A DNA stretch of 64,000 bases, taken from positions 868,001 to 932,000 of the forward strand of contig NZ_CP069370.1 in assembly GCF_019623905.1 (NCBI RefSeq), read 5' to 3'. A model generated the notes under the pieces. That model saw nothing but the letters and a program-made list of their open reading frames with translations. It did no database searches and was not told the origin of the DNA. This document shows, piece after piece, positions 41,434 through 49,461 of the stretch. The number at the start of each line of letters is the position of its first letter. Position 1 is the first letter of the stretch. Made by a program: the position numbers and the translations under genes. Source of the DNA: Neotabrizicola shimadae. GTDB taxonomy: Bacteria; Pseudomonadota; Alphaproteobacteria; Rhodobacterales; Rhodobacteraceae.

Positions 41434-42717
41434 ATGACCGATATCCTCCGCGACGTGATCGCCCGCAACCGCGCCGGGGAAACCGCCGCCATCCCCTCGG
41501 TCTGCACCGCCCATCCCCAGGTCATCACCGCCTCGCTGATGCTGGCCGAACGCCTCGACCGCGCCGTGGTGATCGAGGCCACCTCGAACCAGGTGAACCA
41601 GGACGGCGGCTACACAGGCGTGAAGCCAGCCGATTTCATCAAGTTCGTCAATATACTGGCCGATGAAGCGAAGGTATCGCGCGAACGCGTCCTCTTCGGC
41701 GGCGATCACCTCGGTCCCCAGGCCTGGCGCAAGGGCGAAGCCGAAATCGCCATGGCCAAGGCCCGCGTCATGGTGGCCGATTATGTGAAGGCCGGTTTCA
41801 CCAAGATCCACCTCGACTGTTCCGAAGGCTGCAAGGGCGAAGTCGCGCAACTGCCCGATGAAGTCACCGCCGCTCGTGCCGCCGACCTCGCCGCCGCCTG
41901 CGAACGCGCCGCACCCACCCCGCCGCTCTATGTCGTCGGCACCGAAGTGCCGCCGCCCGGTGGCGCCCGCGCCGGCGAAGATGGCCACATCACCCCCACC
42001 CGTCCCGAAGCCGCCAAGGCCACGCTTGATGCCCACGAAGCCGCCTTTGGCGAGGCCGGGCTGGCGGACGTGCTGCCCCGCGTCGTGGGCCTTGTCGTGC
42101 AGCCCGGTGTGGAATTCTCGCCCATGTCGGTGCACCGCCTGCCCATGGCGCGTGACCCCGGCCTCAAGCAGGCGGTCGCGTCCTGGCCCGGCCTTTGCCT
42201 CGAAGCCCATTCCACCGATTACCAGCACCCCGAGGTGTTTCCGCGCCTTGCCGAACTGGGCTTCGCCTTCCAGAAGGTCGGTCCTGCGCTCACCTTCGCC
42301 TGGCGGCAGGCCGTCTATGCGCTCGACAACCTCGCGCACATGGCGGGCTGGCTCGATGGCGAAACCCTGCCCGACACGATGGAACGGCTGATGCTGGCCG
42401 ATCCCGGCTCCTGGACCGGCCATTACCGGGGCGACGATGCCGACCTCCGTGTCGAACGCCATTTCGGCCTTGCCGACCGCATCCGCTACTACTGGCCGCT
42501 GCCCCAGGCGCAGGACGCCGTCGCCCGCACCTTCGCCGCCTTCGAAGGTCGCCGCATCCCCGACCCGTTGCTGCTTCAGGGCTTCGCGCCCGAACTTCTG
42601 GCCCTGGCCGAGGCACTACCCGGCCCGCGCCCCCTTGCCCTCGCGCAGGCCGCCGTGCAACAGGCGCTCGCACCCTATTTCTTCCCCTCGCAACCTGTCC
42701 CCTCAACGCGGAGCTGA
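41434..42717 (+). CDS. GatZ/KbaZ-like protein (tagatose-1,6-bisphosphate aldolase subunit or AgaZ-type tagatose-6-phosphate kinase)
   Basis: 427 residues. Strong family motifs are SVCTAHPQVITASL, IEATSNQVNQDGGYTGVKPADF, FGGDHLGPQAWR and FEVGPALTFAWRQAVYAL (here FQKVGPALTFAWR). In enteric bacteria KbaZ/GatZ supports the class II aldolase KbaY/GatY. In some Aga pathways the homologue AgaZ is reported to act as tagatose-6-P kinase. Beside AgaS, and without a KbaY gene in the window, the kinase interpretation is attractive but unproven. GGAGAG precedes the ATG. Confidence 0.88.
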   Translation: MTDILRDVIARNRAGETAAIPSVCTAHPQVITASLMLAERLDRAVVIEATSNQVNQDGGYTGVKPADFIKFVNILADEAKVSRERVLFGGDHLGPQAWRKGEAEIAMAKARVMVADYVKAGFTKIHLDCSEGCKGEVAQLPDEVTAARAADLAAACERAAPTPPLYVVGTEVPPPGGARAGEDGHITPTRPEAAKATLDAHEAAFGEAGLADVLPRVVGLVVQPGVEFSPMSVHRLPMARDPGLKQAVASWPGLCLEAHSTDYQHPEVFPRLAELGFAFQKVGPALTFAWRQAVYALDNLAHMAGWLDGETLPDTMERLMLADPGSWTGHYRGDDADLRVERHFGLADRIRYYWPLPQAQDAVARTFAAFEGRRIPDPLLLQGFAPELLALAEALPGPRPLALAQAAVQQALAPYFFPSQPVPSTRS

Positions 42718-42720
42718 AGG

Positions 42721-43875
42721 ATGCCGAAGGCCGATCTTCTCTGGCTCTGCCCCGATCACCTGTTCGACGGGGAACGGCTGCTTGCGGCCCACGCGCTCGG
42801 CTTGCGCGACGGCGTGGTCGAGGTTGTGGTGCCGCAGGCCGATCTTGCGCCCCGCGATGCCGTGCAGCGCGTGGCAGGCACGCTCTCGACCGGCTTCATC
42901 GACCTTCAGGTCAATGGCGGCGGCGGCATCCTTCTGAACAACACCCCCACGCCCGAGGCGCTGGTGGCCATCGCCGCCGCGCACCGCCCGCTTGGCACCG
43001 TGGCGCTCCTGCCCACGGTCATCACCGACCGGGCCGAGGTTCTGGCCCGCGCGGTAGAGGCAAGCCTTGCCGCAAGGGGCGCCCGTGGCGTGATCGGCCT
43101 GCACATCGAAGGCCCGCACCTGTCTCTGCCCAGGCGCGGCACCCATGACCCGGCCTTTGTGCGCCCGTTCGAACCGACCACGCTGGCCCATGTCCAGCGT
43201 CTGCGCGCCGCCGCAATCCCGGTGATGATCACCGTCGCCCCGGAATCCGTGTCACCCGACCAGATCGCCGCGCTGGCCGCGACCGGCGCCGTGGTCTCGC
43301 TTGGCCATACCGACACCGATGCCGAAACCATCCGTACCGCGCTGAAGGCGGGGGCAACCTGCTTCACCCATCTGTTCAATGCCATGTCGCCCATGCTGAA
43401 CCGCGCTCCCGGCGTGACCGGCGCGGCGATCAACTCCACCGCCTATGCCGGCATCATCTGCGACGGCATCCATGTGGCGGACGAGATGGTGGGTCTGGCA
43501 ATCCGTGCCCGCCCGGTTCCTGACCGGATGTTCCTCGTCTCCGATGCCATGGCCACGGTGGGCGGGCCGGACAGCTTTACGCTCTATGGCCGCACGATCC
43601 GCGTGCAGGATGGCCGGCTGGTGAACGCCGAAGGCTCGCTGGCCGGTGCCCATGTCACCATGGCCCAGTCCCTGCAACGCCTGATCTCGGTCGTTGGCGT
43701 GGCGCCCGAGACGGCGCTGCGCATGGCGGTGACGGTCCCGGCACGTCTGATGGGCCAGCCGGCGCTGGCCCGGGTGGAAGGCCGCCCGCTCGACGACCTG
43801 GTGCGCCTCGGAGCGGACTGGTCGTTCCAGGGCCTCGGCAGCACACTCGCGCTCGACGAACCCGCCCGCGCCTGA
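42721..43875 (+). CDS. nagA: N-acetylglucosamine/galactosamine-6-phosphate deacetylase
   Basis: 384 residues. An amidohydrolase that removes acetate from GlcNAc-6-P. Motifs are TGFIDLQVNGGGG, the metal-binding GLHIEGPHLSLPRRGTH, VSLGHTDTDAETI, CFTHLFNAMSPMLNRAPG and the catalytic Asp in LVSDAMATVG. It ends the amino-sugar operon. Given AgaS nearby it could act on GalNAc-6-P (AgaA) as well or instead. The start lies 3 bp after the previous stop. Copy C of the 73-bp element starts 34 bp after its stop. Confidence 0.94.
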   Translation: MPKADLLWLCPDHLFDGERLLAAHALGLRDGVVEVVVPQADLAPRDAVQRVAGTLSTGFIDLQVNGGGGILLNNTPTPEALVAIAAAHRPLGTVALLPTVITDRAEVLARAVEASLAARGARGVIGLHIEGPHLSLPRRGTHDPAFVRPFEPTTLAHVQRLRAAAIPVMITVAPESVSPDQIAALAATGAVVSLGHTDTDAETIRTALKAGATCFTHLFNAMSPMLNRAPGVTGAAINSTAYAGIICDGIHVADEMVGLAIRARPVPDRMFLVSDAMATVGGPDSFTLYGRTIRVQDGRLVNAEGSLAGAHVTMAQSLQRLISVVGVAPETALRMAVTVPARLMGQPALARVEGRPLDDLVRLGADWSFQGLGSTLALDEPARA

Positions 43876-43909
43876 ACGCGGACGGGTTGGGGCCAGCCTC
43901 GGACAATTC

Positions 43910-43982
43910 TTAAGTCCAAGTTAATCCGGTTCCGCAAGCCATTGAAAACAAAGGACCGGACAAAGCGTCCGAGCTCGGACGC
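43910..43982 (+). repeat. 73-bp composite element, copy C
   Basis: TTAAGTCCAAGTTAA (43910-43924), 40-bp spacer with CAAGCCATTGAAAA, then GCGTCCGAGCTCGGACGC (43965-43982) followed by CCCTTTTCC. It lies between nagA and the aminotransferase gene. Here no twin palindromes precede it. Confidence 0.9.
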
Positions 43983-44064
43983 CCTTTTCCGGCTTCGCCG
44001 GGGGCTGGACCCCTCCGCCGCCCCCATGCCATGAAGGTCGCGGCCCACCAACCGGACGCACCCC

Positions 44065-45423
44065 ATGACCACCCCCGACCGCCGCAACGCCCGCTCCCAT
44101 CTCTTCTACCAGACCGACCACCCCCGCCCGGTGCTGGACCGGGCCGAGGGCATCTACATGTGGGACACTGACGGCAACCGGTTCATCGACGGCTCCTCGG
44201 GGGCGATGGTCTGCAACATCGGCCACTCCAACCCCCACGTCCTCGACGCCATGCGCCGCCAGATGGACAAGTCCACCTTCGGCTACCGCCTCCACTTCGT
44301 GACCGAAGCCTCCGAGGCGCTGGCCGCCAAGACCGCCAGCCTCGCCTGGCCCGGCATGGACCGCGTCTTCTTCGTCTCGGGCGGGTCCGAAGCGGTGGAG
44401 AGCGCCGTCAAGCTCGCCCGCCAATACGCCCTCGCCATCGGCCAGGCCAGCCGCTGGAAGGTTATCTCCCGCTTCCCCTCCTACCACGGCTGCACCCTTG
44501 GGGCCCTCGCCATCACCGGCTACGACAGCCTGGCCGACCCCTTCCTGCCCATGATGCAGGTCATGCCCAAGGTTCCCGCCCCCCGCGCCTGGCTTGACGG
44601 CTTCAACCCCGACGACCCCGCCACGGGCCGCTACTACGCCGACCTCCTGGACCAGAAGATCCGCGCCGAGGGGCCGGATACGGTGCTGGCCTTCATCCTG
44701 GAACCCGTCGGCGGCGCCTCCACCGGCGCGCTGGTCCCGCCCGCCGGCTACATGGAAGCCGTGCGCGAGGTCTGCGACCGCCACGGCGTCCTTCTGATCC
44801 ACGACGAGGTGATGTCCGGCGGCGGGCGCACCGGCAAGTTCTTCGGCGCCCAGAACTGGACCGCCGCGCCCGACATCCTGGCCGTGTCCAAGGGCTTCGG
44901 CGCCGGCTACGTCCCCCTTGGCGCCATGGTGGCCCGAGGCGACCTGGTGGATGCCGTTTTGGCCAAGGGCGGCTTTGCCCACGGCTTCACCTATGCAGGC
45001 AACCCGTTGGCCTGCGCCACGGGCCTCGCCGTGATCGAGGAGATCGAGCGGCAGGACATGATGGCCAACGCCTCCTCGACCGGCGCGCTCCTGAAGGCGG
45101 AACTGACCAGGCTCATGGACCGCTTTCCCTTCATCGGCGACGTTCGGGGAATGGGCATGCTGCTGGCCTTCGAACTGGTCGCCGACCGCGACACAAAGGA
45201 ACCGTTGCCCCCCGCGCTCAAGGCCTTCGACAAGCTGACCGAGCAAGCCTATTCCCGCGGGCTGATCATCTATCCGCGCCGGTCGCGGGGTGGCTATGCC
45301 GGTGACCACCTGTTGGTCGCTCCGCCGATGATCACCACCCCCGCCCAGGTGGGAGAGATCATGGACCGTCTGGAGCCCGCTCTGGCGGCCTTTGCCAAGG
45401 AATGCGACCTGCCGACCGCCTGA
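44065..45423 (+). CDS. Class III (omega) aminotransferase
   Basis: 452 residues. A PLP fold type I enzyme with GIYMWDTDGNRFIDGSSGAMVCNIGH, FVSGGSEAVESAVKLARQY, the pyridine-binding Asp in LLIHDEVMSGGGRTG and the Schiff-base Lys in ILAVSKGFGAGYVPLGA. Close relatives act on amines, beta-alanine or other omega-amino acids with pyruvate or 2OG. No clear SD precedes the ATG at 44065. Polyamine-related genes lie 3 kb downstream, so an aminoalkane substrate is plausible but unproven. Confidence 0.92.
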   Translation: MTTPDRRNARSHLFYQTDHPRPVLDRAEGIYMWDTDGNRFIDGSSGAMVCNIGHSNPHVLDAMRRQMDKSTFGYRLHFVTEASEALAAKTASLAWPGMDRVFFVSGGSEAVESAVKLARQYALAIGQASRWKVISRFPSYHGCTLGALAITGYDSLADPFLPMMQVMPKVPAPRAWLDGFNPDDPATGRYYADLLDQKIRAEGPDTVLAFILEPVGGASTGALVPPAGYMEAVREVCDRHGVLLIHDEVMSGGGRTGKFFGAQNWTAAPDILAVSKGFGAGYVPLGAMVARGDLVDAVLAKGGFAHGFTYAGNPLACATGLAVIEEIERQDMMANASSTGALLKAELTRLMDRFPFIGDVRGMGMLLAFELVADRDTKEPLPPALKAFDKLTEQAYSRGLIIYPRRSRGGYAGDHLLVAPPMITTPAQVGEIMDRLEPALAAFAKECDLPTA

Positions 45424-45500
45424 AACCTCCCCGGCGACGCAAAACCTTTGCCATGGCCGGGCATCCTCTGCTTCCATGCGGCAAGTGGGGGAGGACGATC

Positions 45501-46988
45501 ATGCGGTTGGGACTGGCGATCGGGGTGATGATGGCGGCGGGGACGGCCTGGGCCGAGGACCCCGTCACGCTGAAGGTGATGAGCTTCAACATCTGGTACG
45601 GCGGCGACCAGGTGAACTTTGCCAAGGTGATCGAGGCGATCCGCGCCGCCGATGCCGACATCGTGGGCCTGCAGGAGCCCGACGGCAAGACGCTGGAGCT
45701 CGCGGCGGCCGCGGGCTACCCCTATGCCGACACGCGGCGCCACATCCTGTCGCGCTATCCCCTGTTCGACAGCGGCCTGGGCGAGACCCAATCAACCGAG
45801 GCGCCACCCTATTCTATTGCCGGAGTGGATCCGGACGCGGTCCATGCCTGGGCGCTGGTGGCGCCGGGCAAGGTGGTGGCGGTGGCCAACACGCACCTGA
45901 CCTCTGATCCCTACGGGCCGGAACTAGTGCGGGACGGCTCCACCCTGGAGGAGGTGCTGCAGAATGAGGCCGACACGCGACTGCCAGAGGCGCAGGCGCT
46001 GATCGACGGGCTGGGGCCGGTGATCGCCTCGGGCGCACCGGTCATCCTGACCGGCGATTTCAACGCGCCCTCCTGGCGCGACTGGACGGGTCGCGCGCCG
46101 TTTGCGGTGGAGTGGCCGGTGTCGAAGGTGATGGAGACGGCGGGCTTCACCGACAGCTACCGCGCCGCCCATCCAGATGCGGCGGCAAATCCCGGCATGA
46201 CCTGGACGGCGGGGCGGCCTTTCCCGGTCATCCCAGAGGGCGAAACACTGGACCGCATCGACTTTGTCTGGACGGCCAATGCAACCGTCAATGACAGCAC
46301 CGTGGTGGGCGAGCCGGGCTTTGCCGATGCCGGGGTCACGGTCGCCCCTTGGCCTTCGGACCATCGCGCGGTGCTGTCCACGCTGGAGGTGGTACCGGTC
46401 GAGGCGCCGGCCATGGTCGCGGTAGAGTCCAGGCTGGTGCGCGAGGGCGGGGATTTCCTGATCCGCGTGAGCAGCCCCGGCGGTGCCGTCTATTCGGTCG
46501 CCGTCGTGCCAGCGGGCGGCGACGGAGCCGAAGGGGCGGTGACGGGCATCGCCGAGGTGGACCCGGCCGATCGCCCGACTGTCCGGCTTTCGACGATAGG
46601 TCTCGCCCCCGGCGCCTGGGACGCGGTGATGCTGGGAAACGAGGCGCGCGAACTGGCGCGGACCCGCTTCCATGTCGTGCCTGCGGATGGAAAGGCCGTT
46701 CTTGCGCTGGCGCAGGACATGGTGGTGCCGGGCGGCGACATCGCGTTGCGGTTCGAAGGGGCGCCGGGGTTCAAGCTGGATTGGGTGGGCATCTACAGGA
46801 AGGGCGCGCCCTCGGTCTATGACTACCTGGGCTTTGCCTACACCGGGGCGCGCATTTCCGGCGATCTGGTCTTTCCGGCCTCGGAGCTTTACGAGGAACT
46901 GGAGCCGGGGGAGTATGAGGCCCGGCTCATGTTCGACGACCACTATCGCGTGGTGGCCATAGCGCCTTTCACCGTGGTGGAGAAATAG
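45501..46988 (+). CDS. Secreted endonuclease/exonuclease/phosphatase-fold protein with C-terminal extension
   Basis: 495 residues. The signal peptide is MRLGLAIGVMMAAGTAWA. The EEP domain (about 22-300) shows KVMSFNIWYGG, IVGLQEPDG, VVAVANTHLTSDPYGPE, ILTGDFNAPSWRDWTG, DRIDFVWT and WPSDHRAVL, which supply the full DNase I/phosphatase catalytic set. A C-terminal beta-rich domain (about 305-495) follows. Acting outside the cytoplasm, it could be a nuclease, sphingomyelinase-like or other phosphodiesterase. AGGAC precedes the ATG at 45501. Confidence 0.88.
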   Translation: MRLGLAIGVMMAAGTAWAEDPVTLKVMSFNIWYGGDQVNFAKVIEAIRAADADIVGLQEPDGKTLELAAAAGYPYADTRRHILSRYPLFDSGLGETQSTEAPPYSIAGVDPDAVHAWALVAPGKVVAVANTHLTSDPYGPELVRDGSTLEEVLQNEADTRLPEAQALIDGLGPVIASGAPVILTGDFNAPSWRDWTGRAPFAVEWPVSKVMETAGFTDSYRAAHPDAAANPGMTWTAGRPFPVIPEGETLDRIDFVWTANATVNDSTVVGEPGFADAGVTVAPWPSDHRAVLSTLEVVPVEAPAMVAVESRLVREGGDFLIRVSSPGGAVYSVAVVPAGGDGAEGAVTGIAEVDPADRPTVRLSTIGLAPGAWDAVMLGNEARELARTRFHVVPADGKAVLALAQDMVVPGGDIALRFEGAPGFKLDWVGIYRKGAPSVYDYLGFAYTGARISGDLVFPASELYEELEPGEYEARLMFDDHYRVVAIAPFTVVEK

Positions 46989-47009
46989 GGCCCTCCGGCC
47001 GGGAGGGCC
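46989..47009 (+). terminator. Hairpin between the EEP-protein gene and the BKACE gene
   Basis: GGCCCTCC, 5-base loop, GGAGGGCC begins directly after the TAG stop. No T-run follows, and the BKACE SD lies just downstream, so it may be a weak terminator or attenuator. Confidence 0.5.
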
Positions 47010-47020
47010 GGGGGGAGGCC

Positions 47021-47932
47021 ATGTCGAAGATCATCATTTCCTGTGCCATCACGGGGTCGATCCACACGCCCTCGATGTCGCCGCATCTGCCGGTGACGGC
47101 GGCCGAGATCGCGAAATCGGCGATCGACGCTGCGAAGGCAGGGGCGGGTATCCTGCACCTTCACGCGAGGAACCCTGAGAATGGCCGACCCTCGGCCGAC
47201 CCCGCGCATTGGGCGGGCTTCCTGCCAGAGATCATGGACAGCACGGAGGCCGTGGTGAACATGACCACGGGGGGATCGGCGATCATGACGCTGGACCAGC
47301 GGCTGGCGGCGCCGATGCGGTTCCAGCCCGAGATGTGCAGCCTGAACATGGGCAGCATGAATTTTGCGCTCTACCCGATGATCGGGCGTATCAGGGCTTG
47401 GAAGCACGACTGGGAAAAACCGTTCCTTGAAGGCAGCGAGGATCTGGTTTTCAAGAACACGCCCAAGGACATCGCGCATGTCCTGAAGGTGATGGGCGAA
47501 GAGCGTGGCGCGCGCTTCGAGTTCGAGTGCTATGACATCGGCCACCTGACGATGCTGAAACATTTCGTGGACCGTGGCGCGGTGAAGCCGCCGTTCTACA
47601 TCCAGTTCGTCTTTGGCGTCCTGGGTGGCATGGCACCCGAGCCAGATACTCTGGTGCTCTTGAAGCGCACGGCTGACCGGCTGTTCGGTGCCGACTACCT
47701 GTTCTCGGTGCTGGCCGCAGGCCGCGCGCAGGTGCCCATGGCGACGATGGCGGCCACCATGGGTGGGCATGTCCGGGTGGGGTTGGAGGACAATCTCTAC
47801 ATCGCCAAGGGAAAACTGGCCGAAAGCAATGCCGAGCAGGTGCGCCTGATCCGCGGCATCGTCGAGGGGCTGGGACGCGAGGTCGCCTCGCCTCACGATG
47901 TTCGGTCCATGCTGGGGCTGAAGGGTCGATGA
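47021..47932 (+). CDS. BKACE (DUF849) beta-keto acid cleavage family protein
   Basis: 303 residues. The family (prototype Kce, 3-keto-5-aminohexanoate cleavage enzyme) condenses a beta-keto acid with acetyl-CoA in a zinc-dependent reaction. Visible motifs are ISCAITGSIHTPSMSPHLPVTAAEIA, GAGILHLHARNPENGRPSADP (His pair), VNMTTGGSA, FEFECYDIGHL and the AAGRAQVPMATMAATMGGHVRVGLEDNLYI segment. The substrate is family-variable and cannot be read here. It overlaps the GNAT gene by 4 bp. Confidence 0.93.
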   Translation: MSKIIISCAITGSIHTPSMSPHLPVTAAEIAKSAIDAAKAGAGILHLHARNPENGRPSADPAHWAGFLPEIMDSTEAVVNMTTGGSAIMTLDQRLAAPMRFQPEMCSLNMGSMNFALYPMIGRIRAWKHDWEKPFLEGSEDLVFKNTPKDIAHVLKVMGEERGARFEFECYDIGHLTMLKHFVDRGAVKPPFYIQFVFGVLGGMAPEPDTLVLLKRTADRLFGADYLFSVLAAGRAQVPMATMAATMGGHVRVGLEDNLYIAKGKLAESNAEQVRLIRGIVEGLGREVASPHDVRSMLGLKGR

Positions 47933-48399
47933 TCACCACGCGCGAGGCGGTGGCGACCGACGTGCCGGTGCTGCACGCCATGCTGCTGGCCCTGGCCCGG
48001 CATGACGGAGGTTCCAAGGTCGGATCGCCGGAGACGCTGCTGCGTTATGGGTTCGGGCGGCGGCCGCTGTTCCGCGCGATCCTGGCCGAGCGGGAGGGCG
48101 AGGCGCTTGGCATGGTGATCTTCTACCCGGACTACTCCACGCATCGGGGCGAACCGGGGCTTTATGTCCAGGACATCTGGGTGGAGGAGGCGGCGCGGGG
48201 CCTCGGCCTGGGCAAGCGGCTGCTGGCGGCGGCGCAAGGGGTGGGGCGTGCGGATTGGGGCTCGGCCTATGTCACGCTTGGCGTCGATCCTGCCAATGCA
48301 CAGGCGCGCGCGGTCTATGCCAGACTGGGGTTCCGGGCGCGAGGCTATGAATTTCTGATCCTCGATGGCGCGGGGCTGGCGGAAGTGGAGGCGACATGA
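47929..48399 (+). CDS. GNAT N-acetyltransferase (diamine/polyamine acetyltransferase-like)
   Basis: 156 residues. The GNAT core is FYPDYSTHRGEPGLYVQDIWVEEAARGLGLGKRLLAAAQ, with the acetyl-CoA pyrophosphate loop RGLGLGKR, then VDPANAQARAVYARLGFRARGYE. The YSTHRGEPGLYVQDIWV stretch resembles spermidine/spermine N1-acetyltransferases. It is translationally coupled to the BKACE gene and to the deacetylase gene downstream, supporting an acetylated amine substrate. Confidence 0.87.
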   Translation: MITTREAVATDVPVLHAMLLALARHDGGSKVGSPETLLRYGFGRRPLFRAILAEREGEALGMVIFYPDYSTHRGEPGLYVQDIWVEEAARGLGLGKRLLAAAQGVGRADWGSAYVTLGVDPANAQARAVYARLGFRARGYEFLILDGAGLAEVEAT

Positions 48400-49409
48400 T
48401 CACGGTGTTCGACGAGGGGCAGCGGGCGCATGACCCGAAGTTCTTCCTGTCCTCGGGCGCGCAGTATCCTTGCCCGGAACAGCCCGCGCGGGTGGATGCG
48501 CTGTTGTCCGGCATCCGCCGCCTGGGGGGGCCGGTGGTGGCGCCCCCGGACGTGGGAATCGAGCCGATCAGGGCGGTGCACCCCGACCGATATCTGACCT
48601 TCCTGAAGACCATCCATGCCCGATGGAGCCGGATCGAGGGCGCCAGTGCCGAGGTGATCCCCAACATCCACCCCGCGACCCGCACGGACGGGTATCCAAA
48701 GTCGGCGGTCGGGCAGGCGGGTTATCACATGACGGACACGTCCTGTCCGATATCGGCCGAAACCTGGGATGCCGCCTATCGCTCGGCGCAGTCGGCTATC
48801 CATGCCGCCGACCTTGTGCTGGAAGGAGAGCGATCAGTCTATGCGCTTTGCCGACCGCCGGGGCACCATGCCTTTGCCGAAATGGCGGGCGGGTTCTGCT
48901 ATCTGAACAACTCGGCCATCGCGGCTGAGCGCCTGACCGCGGCGGGGCGCAAGGTGGCGGTGCTGGACGTGGATCTGCATCATGGCAATGGCACGCAGGG
49001 CATCTTCTACGACCGCGGCGACGTGCTGACCGTGTCGATCCATGCCCATCCCGAACGCTACTATCCGTTCTTCTGGGGCTATCCCGGCGAGACCGGGGTG
49101 GGCGAGGGCGAGGGGGCGAACCTGAACCTTTGCCTCGAGCGTGGGACCGGCGATGAAGGCTTTCTCGCCGCGCTTGGGCAGGGGCTGGAGCGGGTGGGCA
49201 CCTGGGGCGCGAATACGCTGGTTCTGGCGCTTGGGCTAGACCCGTTCGAGGGCGATCCCTTCGCTGGTCTCAAGGTCACCACGCCGGGCTTTGCCCGCAT
49301 CGGCCGGGCCGTCGCTTCCACCGGCTTGCCCACGGTGATCGTGCAGGAAGGTGGGTATCTCTGCCCCGAACTGGGCGACAACCTGGCCGCCGTCCTGTCA
49401 GGCTGGTAA
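48396..49409 (+). CDS. Histone deacetylase-family acetylpolyamine amidohydrolase
   Basis: 337 residues. The class II HDAC-like fold carries the catalytic pair in CRPPGHHAFAEMAGGFCYLNN, zinc ligands in AVLDVDLHHGNGTQGIFY and LALGLDPFEGDPF, and the distal QEGGYLCPELG. Bacterial members of this type hydrolyse acetylated putrescine, cadaverine or spermidine. It is last in the BKACE-GNAT-deacetylase operon and is followed by a strong terminator. Confidence 0.9.
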   Translation: MITVFDEGQRAHDPKFFLSSGAQYPCPEQPARVDALLSGIRRLGGPVVAPPDVGIEPIRAVHPDRYLTFLKTIHARWSRIEGASAEVIPNIHPATRTDGYPKSAVGQAGYHMTDTSCPISAETWDAAYRSAQSAIHAADLVLEGERSVYALCRPPGHHAFAEMAGGFCYLNNSAIAAERLTAAGRKVAVLDVDLHHGNGTQGIFYDRGDVLTVSIHAHPERYYPFFWGYPGETGVGEGEGANLNLCLERGTGDEGFLAALGQGLERVGTWGANTLVLALGLDPFEGDPFAGLKVTTPGFARIGRAVASTGLPTVIVQEGGYLCPELGDNLAAVLSGW

Positions 49410-49412
49410 GCG

Positions 49413-49441
49413 AACGCCCCGGCGTTTCGATCCGGGGCGTT
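49413..49441. terminator. Terminator hairpin after the deacetylase gene
   Basis: AACGCCCCGG and CCGGGGCGTT pair perfectly (10 bp) across a 9-base loop, 3 bp after the plus-strand stop and facing the convergent L,D-transpeptidase gene. It probably serves both. Confidence 0.75.
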
Positions 49442-49461
49442 ACCTTTCAGTTTCGTTGACG

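Noticed and set aside
43965-43982. Palindrome GCGTCCGAGCTCGGACGC as a simple intrinsic terminator
   Set aside because: Only copy C has a short T-run after it. The fixed 40-bp distance to the TTAA box and the separate strong terminator beside copy D are not explained by termination alone, so it is kept as part of a composite element.
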